Assembly: GCA_016722045.1 (NCBI GenBank) | Contig: JADKGY010000001.1 | Span: forward strand, 248,001 to 312,000 | Direction of reading: 5' to 3' | DNA length: 64,000 bases | DNA from: Candidatus Opimibacter skivensis | GTDB lineage: Bacteria > Bacteroidota > Bacteroidia > Chitinophagales > Saprospiraceae | In this document: positions 52,975 through 60,212 of the stretch, piece after piece | How the letters are laid out: each line of letters begins with the position of its first letter | Numbering within the stretch: the stretch's first letter is position 1 | The notes under the pieces: model-generated | The model's database searches: none | What the model saw: only the letters and a program-made list of their open reading frames with translations | Told to the model about the DNA's origin: nothing | Translations under genes and position numbers: made by a program

Positions 52975-53092
52975 ACGACCAAGGCTATGGGCAGTGGCGG
53001 CTCTACAGGAGAATCTGCCAAGTAGCCTTAATCTGTATCAATGTACAAAACTGTCGACAAAGTATTACCCGCCATTGCCTATAGCCAATGTT
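52975..53092. repeat. attC-like element separated from its boundary by IS1182
   Basis: Main-family copy. The edge GTTATGTGAC (53090-53099) is the reverse complement of GTCACATAAC (53689-53698). The other edge GTGTCTAACGA lies beyond the IS at 51298-51308. Confidence 0.86.
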
Positions 53093-53105
53093 ATGTGACG
53101 TCATT

Positions 53106-53669
53106 TTACTCTAGAAGGAACTCTGTGATAGGTGACTTCCTCTCATTGTTCACTGTTTTGCCACCTAAACTTTTATCCATATAATTATATATCCCAGCAT
53201 ATTTCGGAAATCTTAGATAGGATGGAGGTATTGCATCGGGAAACATTGAACGATTTTCATACAGCCAATCTCCTTGAATAAATGTTATCAAAGCTATAGC
53301 CTTGTCTTTCGAATATTCGATTGCACCCATTTGAAATCCGCTGGTTGAAAACATCATTGCTTTCTGAGCGCCTACATCTAACATCTTTGAATACAATGCC
53401 AAAACCTTTTCTCTCTCCACAGGCCTTGTATATCGTTTACATTCAATAATGATAGTAATTTTTGCGCCGTGGAATACTTCAAATCGAGCAACACAATCTA
53501 TTTCGTATTCCCCTCCTGAACCAGATAATTTTTCAAGTCGAGTAATTTCTAAATATTCAATTTTTGTTTGATCAGTTTGAAGCCATTCGAATACTTGTTG
53601 TTCATATTCTGCAGGAGTCACATCACAAATATTGGCTGGATTCCAAGGTGAGTTAGGGTTTCGCTTCAT
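53106..53669 (-). CDS. Mrr-like PD-(D/E)xK nuclease, cassette gene
   Basis: A 187-residue protein. YEIDCVARFEVFHGAKITIIIECKRY gives the Asp and the E-x-K of a restriction-endonuclease-like core; REKVLALYSKMLDVGAQKAMMFSTSGFQMGAIEYSKDKAIALITF is the typical Mrr_cat follow-up. It could restrict foreign DNA or be a stand-alone defence nuclease. No methyltransferase is adjacent. The start is 29 bases from the cassette boundary. Confidence 0.75.
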   Translation of the reverse strand: MKRNPNSPWNPANICDVTPAEYEQQVFEWLQTDQTKIEYLEITRLEKLSGSGGEYEIDCVARFEVFHGAKITIIIECKRYTRPVEREKVLALYSKMLDVGAQKAMMFSTSGFQMGAIEYSKDKAIALITFIQGDWLYENRSMFPDAIPPSYLRFPKYAGIYNYMDKSLGGKTVNNERKSPITEFLLE

Positions 53670-53695
53670 AATTTACATCTAGTACGATGTCACAT

Positions 53696-53814
53696 AACGT
53701 TTAAGGCTATAAGCAGTGGCGGTTCAACCCGATCATCTGCCAAGCCCCGATATACTGTCTCAATATAATAAACTGTCGTGAATCGGATATCCGCCATTGC
53801 TTATAGCCGATGTT
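53696..53814. repeat. attC-like element nearest the recombinase (diverged copy)
   Basis: The most diverged main-family copy: GGCTATAAGCAGTGGCGG faces CCGCCATTGCTTATAGCC. Paired substitutions (TATAAGC with GCTTATA) keep the stem intact, which argues for selection on pairing. The edge GTTGTGTG (53812-53819) matches CACACAAC (54139-54146). Confidence 0.85.
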
Positions 53815-53826
53815 GTGTGAGGGCTT

Positions 53827-54123
53827 TTACCAGTGAATCCGTTGATTTGGAAAATACATCGCATCCAGGCACAATTCTTGTTTTTGCCAGAGTGTTGAGA
53901 CGGTAGGTTGTATGAAAATGTAATTGATTACTTGTGGTTTTGATTCTCTTTTTTGTTGGCCCGCTGAGACGTCAGGTTGTATGAAAAAAGTATTTGATCC
54001 CTCTTTGCTTTGATTATTCAAAAATCAGATTATAGTAGATTGAGTTAAGATGGTCTATCTGGAGTTGGCAAAATGTTCAGTGTTGGTAAAACGGAAAGGT
54101 GAAGAAAATGTGTTGTACTGCAT
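53827..54123 (-). pseudogene. Decayed cassette gene, copy K
   Basis: A 297-base frame, same length as 50078-50374, beginning MQYNTFSSPFRFTNTEHFAN, with TAG at codon 23 and TGA at codon 33, ending LCLDAMYFPNQRIHW. The repeated FIQPxVSA motif is present twice. The two copies differ by substitutions only. Confidence 0.5.
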
Positions 54124-54138
54124 CTGTTTAAAAGCTCG

Positions 54139-54301
54139 CACACAACATCTAAATATACGAATGTTTATTGCGTGTATTTTCTTATATCTGACTTTTTAAT
54201 GGCTCTATTCGGCATGATAGAAAAATTAACTCTAGGTTCATACGTATCAATTTTCTGATTTTACCCCCTATTCTTCAAGACCTGTTCCTCAACTAACAAT
54301 C
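54139..54301. other. Proximal end of the cassette array, candidate attI-like site
   Basis: The last cassette boundary, GTTGTGTGCGAGC on the minus strand at 54146, is joined on its outer side not to an attC-like stem but to unique AT-rich DNA (minus strand TATATTTAGAT then GTT). In an integron this is where attI would be. No direct-repeat binding sites could be confirmed. No gene is seen here. Confidence 0.4.
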
Positions 54302-54550
54302 CTATACCACAGGAGCTTTTTCTTCGGAAAGGGTTCTAAGTATATTGGGACATATATCAAATCCATTCTCCCAGGCTAAACCTCCACCTGATTCAATTGT
54401 AACTTTTTCAAAAACAGTAGCATCTAAAAGCTCTAATGCTATTCCCTTATTCAATAACGGCTTGAGAGAGATAGTACTTTCAAATCCATCCTCAAACCGG
54501 AGCCAAATCCTGTAACCATTTAATACTTTATAGTCTTTTACGGTATTCAT
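54302..54550 (-). CDS. DUF2442 protein
   Basis: An 82-residue protein: YKVLNGYRIWLRFEDGFESTISLKPLL, then NGFDICPNILRTLSE is the DUF2442 pattern. It follows the DUF4160 gene by one base. DUF4160-DUF2442 pairs are widespread and proposed to be toxin-antitoxin-like, but without firm biochemical proof that I know of. It lies between the recombinase gene and the first cassette. Confidence 0.82.
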   Translation of the reverse strand: MNTVKDYKVLNGYRIWLRFEDGFESTISLKPLLNKGIALELLDATVFEKVTIESGGGLAWENGFDICPNILRTLSEEKAPVV

Positions 54551-54551
54551 A

Positions 54552-54812
54552 TTAGTCCAAAGGTCGTATTTTTTTCAATCTTTCTGCCAGTTGGGCCTTA
54601 GTCCAGTTGTCCAACAATTCGTTCTGATGGATAGAAGCCCATTCTATTACTAACGCATGTGCACGTCCTGGAAGTTTCCCGTCGATGACTTCGAGAGATC
54701 TTATGTTGTATTCCGCCCTGTACTCGCCGTATTCGGCATGAAAGTGGGGTGGGTTGTGATCAATAAAGTACATCTTGATTAGAATTCCATAGAATCGCGA
54801 AATTTCCGGCAT
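54552..54812 (-). CDS. DUF4160 protein
   Basis: An 86-residue protein: MPEISRFYGILIKMYFIDHNPPHFHAEYGEYRAEYNI is the DUF4160 signature (HNPPHFHAEY), followed by LPGRAHALVIEWASIHQNELLDNWTKA. It pairs with the downstream DUF2442 gene. The ATG lies 34 bases inside GTTACCACC (minus strand from about 54843), so it may once have been the first cassette, but no matching boundary was found on the other side. Confidence 0.82.
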   Translation of the reverse strand: MPEISRFYGILIKMYFIDHNPPHFHAEYGEYRAEYNIRSLEVIDGKLPGRAHALVIEWASIHQNELLDNWTKAQLAERLKKIRPLD

Positions 54813-54868
54813 GGTGGCGTGTTGTTTTCAGAATTTGGTGGTAACGCAGCTTTGACAGGTCACCTAAA

Positions 54869-55966
54869 TTAATCAATATCCAGATTATCTAACGGACTCT
54901 TCCTCCTGAACTTATTCGTATCCGTCAGATGCGTATAGATCTCTGTTGTCTTAGGCGAACTATGACCTAATGACACCTGAATAGTGCGCAGATCTACTCC
55001 ATCTTCCAACGAATGTGTAGCATATGAGTGCCTTAGTGTATGCACCGTGGCATATGCATCTACATTGGAGCGCTCCAGGGAATGATGAAAGATCGCCTGA
55101 ATACTTCTGACACTATACTGGCCTCCTTCCTGTCCGTCAAAATACCAGTACTGCGGAGGATATACTTTTTGATACCTCTCTAATATGCGTTTAAGGGAGT
55201 CTGGCAGAAATACATATCGGTCTTTTTTCCCTTTGCCTGCTCTGACAAATAATCTGCTCTGATGCCAATCCACATCCGCTTTTCTCAAATTCACCACTTC
55301 ACTGATACGCAAGCCACAGGCATAAATCATGCTCAGTATGGCTTTGTGTTTGATGTTCGTGTTGGAATTGATGAGCCGGGTTACCTCTTCCTCACTTAGC
55401 GTACCAGGTAGTTTGTGTGCCTTTCTTGGACTGATTTCCCAAAACAATTTTGGCTCTTTCCGTATGCGTTCATAGTAAAATTTTAAAGAATTGATAATGG
55501 AGCGCTGATAAGATTCAGACCATTTATACCGCTCAAGACCTTGCCTAAGCCATATTTTAAAATCATCCAATGTCCATTCTTGCGGTGGCTTCGTCTGGCA
55601 GGCACCCAGAAAGTAGCGAAAGCAATGACAATATGACTTGATCGTATTGTGCGTGTAACGTTGAACAAATAGCTGGGTATAATACTTATCAAATTCTGCC
55701 TGGAGATGAGGCGCCAGTTCAATTTGCTTTTTTTCGATAGGCATGTCAACCAGATCAATCTTGATGATTTGATGCAGATGGAAAGCATTGATGCAGTCTT
55801 GCCATGTGGCTTTTGTATAGGGTACGCACCAACATTTCTGATCAGGATTCCAATAGCTCCGGTCTATTTTTCGCAACAATCCATTACATTCCTGATCAAA
55901 TTTTTCTGTGCGGATACCAATCAGTTTTATTCCTCGAACCTCAACCGGAAAGACAAATATTTTCAT
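54869..55966 (-). CDS. Tyrosine recombinase, candidate cassette integrase
   Basis: A 365-residue recombinase. Residues 1-75 form an extra N-terminal domain with a WNPDQKCWCVPY motif. A SAM-like core-binding domain covers about 85-175. The catalytic domain has R220 (ACGLRISEV), K245 (RAGKGKKDR), H309 and R312 (TVHTLRHSYATH), H335 (SLGHSSPKTTEIY) and Tyr344. The span K245-H309 is 64 residues, as in XerD and not the ~106 of IntI1, so the IntI-specific insertion is missing. The end KSPLDNLD recalls the IntI C-terminus. It is transcribed toward the cassette array, which begins about 720 bases downstream. Confidence 0.88.
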   Translation of the reverse strand: MKIFVFPVEVRGIKLIGIRTEKFDQECNGLLRKIDRSYWNPDQKCWCVPYTKATWQDCINAFHLHQIIKIDLVDMPIEKKQIELAPHLQAEFDKYYTQLFVQRYTHNTIKSYCHCFRYFLGACQTKPPQEWTLDDFKIWLRQGLERYKWSESYQRSIINSLKFYYERIRKEPKLFWEISPRKAHKLPGTLSEEEVTRLINSNTNIKHKAILSMIYACGLRISEVVNLRKADVDWHQSRLFVRAGKGKKDRYVFLPDSLKRILERYQKVYPPQYWYFDGQEGGQYSVRSIQAIFHHSLERSNVDAYATVHTLRHSYATHSLEDGVDLRTIQVSLGHSSPKTTEIYTHLTDTNKFRRKSPLDNLDID

Positions 55967-56094
55967 GTGATTTCAATTATTTTCACGAAATTAGGTGAGT
56001 ACGTTTTGAAAAAGCAAATTATAAAGGCTTAATTATCAATAATTTGATGGAATAAATATGATTAAACGATTGATAACCGATAGTAAACGGATAT

Positions 56095-56451
56095 ATGCTG
56101 GCTAATAAATGTCTCCATTGTGGTAAACCTGTTAAAGGAAGGACGGATAAAAAATTTTGCAGCATTCTGTGCAAGAACAATTTCAACTATGAGCAGCGAA
56201 CCCGTACGAAGTCAGACGTAAAAACTATTGATGATATACTTCATCGCAACAGGATAATATTATCAACACTGATGGGTGATTCAAGAAAAGAGACGTTTGA
56301 CAGGATGCTTCTTTTGAAGGCCAAATTCAGATTTGACTTTCATACCGGACATTATCTCAATAAGGAAGGAAAAACATATTGGTTAATCTATGATTATGCA
56401 TGGATGGAATTTTCTGACCAGAAGATTCTTGTCATCAGAAAAATGTATTAA
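56095..56451 (+). CDS. Zinc-finger protein of unknown function
   Basis: A 118-residue protein with an N-terminal treble-clef-like zinc motif (CLHCGKPVKGRTDKKFCSILCKNNF, four Cys) and a helical/strand C-terminal part (YLNKEGKTYWLIYDYAWMEF). Similar small proteins occur next to tyrosine recombinases and mobile DNA in Bacteroidota. It is divergent from the recombinase gene, 128 bases away, and so could share its control region. Confidence 0.6.
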   Translation: MLANKCLHCGKPVKGRTDKKFCSILCKNNFNYEQRTRTKSDVKTIDDILHRNRIILSTLMGDSRKETFDRMLLLKAKFRFDFHTGHYLNKEGKTYWLIYDYAWMEFSDQKILVIRKMY

Positions 56452-56468
56452 TCTTCAATTTCTTTTAT

Positions 56469-58637
56469 TTACAATACCAACAACCCTATCTCCTTCAACT
56501 CCTCCATCACACGGCCATACCAGTAAAGTGTAAAATCATTCAGGTCGGTTCGATCATAATCCTCTTTTAGTTGTTGATATGTAAAGGGACTATTATTCTT
56601 CGCAGACATCTTATCCAATACCGATTCCAACCACTGGCCTTCAGCCGTAGGACACTCGATTTCTATCTCCTCCTGCTTTGTTGAAATTTTTAAAACCTTA
56701 TGTTTGGAATCATATCGGACAGGCCCACCTATCCATATGATCATATGACTTGCCTTCATCTCCCGTCCATCAGGCCGTGCGAGATATTTCGCTATAAGAT
56801 CATTAGCCAGTGAGGAGTCGGGCACATTGTGATCAAACCAATTCTGTAACGGATGATCAAGACCTATACCATGCATAAAATTATACAATGACTTGCGCAG
56901 CCCGGCTGCAAACAGATCATGATCAGCACCTGTAGGATCATCATGTTCTAAATCATTATTTGCAAATGTTCCAACGCCTTGTGTGATGGTCTTTACTTTA
57001 AATTGATCAGGATACAGTCCCACCGGACTATGCGCCGTCATCGCAAATCTGTGCCAAAACGCGGACTGCATTATACCCGTATCAAACATTTGCCTCACCA
57101 CCTCAAGCGAATCAATCGTCTCCTGCGCAGTCTGTGTAGGAAATCCATACATGAGATAAGCATGCACCATGATACCTGCACGATTAAAATTTTGGGTGAC
57201 GACAGAAACTTGCTCAACAGTCACTCCTTTGGCAATCAATTGAAGTAGCCTGTCAGAAGCCACTTCCAATCCACCGGATATCGCAATACATCCCGAAGCT
57301 GCAAGCACACGACACAGATCATAATGAAAACTTTTTTCAAATCGTATATTCGTCCACCAGCTCACCACAAGTTTGCGCTTAAGTATCTCCAGTGCCACAG
57401 CTTTCATCAAGGCCGGCGGAGCAGCTTCATCTACAAAATGAAATCCGCATTCACCGGTTTGCTCCACAAGCGTTTCCATCCTGTCCACGATCAATACAGC
57501 TGAGGAGGCTTCATAATTTTTTATATAATCGAGTGAGATATCACAGAATGTACATTTCCCCCAGTAGCAACCATGTGCCATCGTCAGCTTATTCCATCGG
57601 CCATCACTCCACAATCGATGCATGGGATTGGGGAGTTGGATGACAGACAGATATTTTTTTAATGGTAATTCAGCATAGTCCGGTGTACCTACATTCTCCT
57701 GTTTGATATCAGGATGAAGACTTCCATTGCAATACGTCACAACGCAATTCAGGACTGTGAATGTTCTCTTTAGCATCGTGACATCAATCTTTCTATCCAG
57801 GTACGAAAGCAATTGCATCAAAGGAGTCTCTCCATCATCAAGACAAATAAAATCTACGAATTCAAACGGACGTACATCAGATATGGATCGTAGTTCTGTA
57901 TTCGGATAGCCACCACCCATCACGATTTTAATCGCCGGATGATTTTGTTTTAACCATTGTCCACATTTAAACGCTGCAAAAAGATTGCCTGGAAATGGAA
58001 CGGACAAACAAATAATAGTGGGATTGTATTCTTTAATTCTTTCTTCCAAAATGGATAACATCAATTGGGCGATGTATGTGGAAGAAGCATTGATTTCTTC
58101 ATACAAATCATCAAACGAATGCGCTGACATCCCAAGTCTTTCTGCATAACGACTGAATCCAAAATGTGGATCCACAACATCCAGAATGAAATCACTGAGA
58201 TCTTCGAGATACAGTGTGGCGATATGTCGTGCTTTATCCCTGATCCCCATCGTCCCAAACGCCCAATCGAAATCTTCGAGTTGCTCAAACTTCGAAGCTT
58301 CAGGGAGAAAATGCCGCGAACTGATAAAATGCGAAAGGGTAGGGTCGTCATCCTGCAGATAACTGATGACAGGTTCAATGGTATGGATATAACTTTCTCT
58401 CATCGCATAGATCCTTTGCGAATTGGGAGAGCCATCATTGACTTTTTCGCTCGCTGCAGCAAACAATTGTTCAAGTCCGGATTTTGAAAACAACTTCAGG
58501 ATGGTTTCAATGCCCAGATCCAACTGATGGCTTATGACCGCTTGCGTATTGAGAAACCCTTTGAGATAAGCAGTCGCCGGGTACGGTGTATTAAGCTGTG
58601 TAAAAGGAGGGCTGACCAGGAGAATAGATTGCTTCAC
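56469..58637 (-). CDS. B12-binding-type radical SAM protein
   Basis: A 722-residue enzyme. The N-terminal B12-binding-like domain (ILLVSPPFTQLNTPYPATAYLKGFL, and the Rossmann segment TIICLSVPFPGNLFAAFKCG, IVMGGGYPNTEL at 205-250) precedes a radical SAM core with C357, C362 and C365 (HGCYWGKCTFC), a CX4CX2C variant common in this group. No standard DxHxxG cobalamin motif is seen, so cobalamin binding is doubtful. The C-terminal part (about 600-722) is an uncharacterised extension. It probably modifies a peptide or natural product; no precursor peptide gene is recognised next to it. Confidence 0.85.
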   Translation of the reverse strand: MKQSILLVSPPFTQLNTPYPATAYLKGFLNTQAVISHQLDLGIETILKLFSKSGLEQLFAAASEKVNDGSPNSQRIYAMRESYIHTIEPVISYLQDDDPTLSHFISSRHFLPEASKFEQLEDFDWAFGTMGIRDKARHIATLYLEDLSDFILDVVDPHFGFSRYAERLGMSAHSFDDLYEEINASSTYIAQLMLSILEERIKEYNPTIICLSVPFPGNLFAAFKCGQWLKQNHPAIKIVMGGGYPNTELRSISDVRPFEFVDFICLDDGETPLMQLLSYLDRKIDVTMLKRTFTVLNCVVTYCNGSLHPDIKQENVGTPDYAELPLKKYLSVIQLPNPMHRLWSDGRWNKLTMAHGCYWGKCTFCDISLDYIKNYEASSAVLIVDRMETLVEQTGECGFHFVDEAAPPALMKAVALEILKRKLVVSWWTNIRFEKSFHYDLCRVLAASGCIAISGGLEVASDRLLQLIAKGVTVEQVSVVTQNFNRAGIMVHAYLMYGFPTQTAQETIDSLEVVRQMFDTGIMQSAFWHRFAMTAHSPVGLYPDQFKVKTITQGVGTFANNDLEHDDPTGADHDLFAAGLRKSLYNFMHGIGLDHPLQNWFDHNVPDSSLANDLIAKYLARPDGREMKASHMIIWIGGPVRYDSKHKVLKISTKQEEIEIECPTAEGQWLESVLDKMSAKNNSPFTYQQLKEDYDRTDLNDFTLYWYGRVMEELKEIGLLVL

Positions 58638-58759
58638 TCAAAGTGTTATTTGCTATAAATATAGGGAAGGTATTCTTAGCAGTGTATCTCTTACATAGAT
58701 CTTCAGTAACCGGTAATCAGTATTCAGTGTCCAGTATTCAGTATCGAGTATTTCAAACA

Positions 58760-58998
58760 GACGTTCGAGTGTCTCTGACCTCGAACATCAATAACTATTT
58801 CTACAAGACGTTCGAGTGTCTCTGACCTCGAACTTACGTAATTCATTGGGTTCCATTTTTAAGTTTGTTTTCATGGTCAAATGCTGAGTCCAATGCGACC
58901 TAATTTGATTTTCGGGGTTCGAGGTCAGAGACACTCGAACGTCAGTTTTTCTTGATCGTTTGATTTTCGGGGTTCGAGGTCAGAGAGGCTCGAACGTC
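58760..58998. repeat. Four copies of a 27-base repeat, two in each orientation
   Basis: GACGTTCGAGTGTCTCTGAC then CTCGAAC occurs at 58760-58786 and 58807-58833; its reverse complement at 58917-58943 and, with one change, at 58972-58998. The pairs can form two nested hairpins. It lies in the non-coding stretch between the radical SAM gene and the thioesterase gene. Confidence 0.85.
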
Positions 58999-58999
58999 A

Positions 59000-59142
59000 G
59001 TACTCGTTACTCGTTACTCGTTATTTGTTACTCGTTACTCGTTATTTGTTACTCGTTACTCATTACTCATTACTCGTTACTCGTTATTTGTTACTCGTTA
59101 CTCAATACTCGTTACTCGTTACTCGTTATTCGTTACTCATTT
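59000..59142. repeat. GTTACTC heptanucleotide satellite, tract 1
   Basis: About 20 units of GTTACTC with variants GTTATTT, ATTACTC and GTTATTC. Because the period is 7, every frame stays open over long stretches and translates as repeating YSLLVTR-like peptides; no gene is inferred. Confidence 0.9.
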
Positions 59143-59580
59143 ATACCCGATCTCTTCAGTCAACGCAATCTTACTTTTCATAAAATTACCTGACCCACGG
59201 CCGACCAGCTTGTTATTTTCATCCCATAGCGTTGAGTCAGCTATAAAGAGATTGTTCGATTTAAATTTCAATTCACCGATTGATTTGATCATGCCATGTG
59301 CAACAGGCCTCAACATTTGGATATTGAACGAGACTGTATAAACAAAGACATCTGTTACAATTGAATTCACTGCGAAAAAGGCGGCATCGTCCAGCATCTT
59401 AAAATAAACCGACCCATGCATGGCCTTTGCAGCGTGATGATACTTTGTTGAAATGTTCAATGATAGTTCGGCCCTTTCATTTTCAACATGAAGTTGAATG
59501 CCCGTATAAATCTCCGCATTGACACGAGCCTGCAGATACATGCGTTCAAGTTTCCTGTAGTGATTTTCTAAATCAGTCAT
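59137..59580 (-). CDS. Hotdog-fold thioesterase
   Basis: A 147-residue hotdog protein: ALNISTKYHHAAKAMHGSVYFKMLDDAAFFAVNSI is the PaaI-like active-site helix (HGSVYFKMLDDAA), followed by YTVSFNIQMLRPVAHGMIKSIG. It is a likely acyl-thioester hydrolase of unknown substrate. The gene is embedded between two heptanucleotide satellites, and its stop codon lies in the edge of tract 1. Confidence 0.8.
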   Translation of the reverse strand: MTDLENHYRKLERMYLQARVNAEIYTGIQLHVENERAELSLNISTKYHHAAKAMHGSVYFKMLDDAAFFAVNSIVTDVFVYTVSFNIQMLRPVAHGMIKSIGELKFKSNNLFIADSTLWDENNKLVGRGSGNFMKSKIALTEEIGYK

Positions 59581-59666
59581 TAATGTTTTGGAATAAGTAT
59601 GAACAAATAGACATTCGTGTTATCTGACCACAAATATACGTGATGACGTTCTTTTATCATTCTGGT

Positions 59667-59835
59667 AACTCACCCCCAACCCCTCTCTTATTAAAGTATG
59701 CTTTGATATGACACAGTATCTCCGTGAGAGAGGGGAGTCATGATATACTTACATAAATCATTCACCCCTCTCTTTAGTGAAATCATTTTCGTAATTATTA
59801 TTATTTCGTAAGAGAGGGGCAGGGGGTGAGTTACC
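59667..59835. repeat. MITE-like inverted repeat element
   Basis: GGTAACTCACCCCCAACCCC then TCTCTTA at the left pairs with the right end (TAAGAGAGGGGCAGGGGGTG then AGTTACC) with two mismatches; the 120-base centre contains a second, smaller GAGAGAGGGG/CCCCTCTC pair. No coding sequence. A diverged relic (AGGGAGAGAGGGGAGAGA) lies at about 13040. Confidence 0.75.
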
Positions 59836-59852
59836 CGGAAGACAGAGTCAAT

Positions 59853-60205
59853 ACCCGTTACTCGTTACTCGTTACTCGTTACTCGTTATTCAATATTCGT
59901 TACTCGTTATTCGTTACTCGCTACTCGTTACTCGCTACTCGTTACTCATTACTCCTTACTCGCTACTCGCTACTCGTTACTCGTTACTCCTTACTCGCTA
60001 CTCGCTACTCCTTATTCGTTACTCGTTATTCGTTACTCAGCCATTCGTCATTCGTTACTCGTTACTCGTTACTCGTTATTCGTTACTCGTTATTCGTTAT
60101 TCGTTATTCGTTACTCGTTACTCGTTACTCGTTATTCGTTACTCGTTATTCGTTACTCGTTATTCGTTACTCGTTACTCGTTACTCGTTATTCGTTATTC
60201 GTCAC
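59853..60205. repeat. GTTACTC heptanucleotide satellite, tract 2
   Basis: About 50 units of GTTACTC, GTTATTC, GCTACTC and CTTACTC, directly behind the stop codon of the CheB-CheR-kinase gene. Unit variants are interspersed, suggesting repeated slippage and recombination. Confidence 0.9.
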
Positions 60206-60212
60206 TCTTTTT

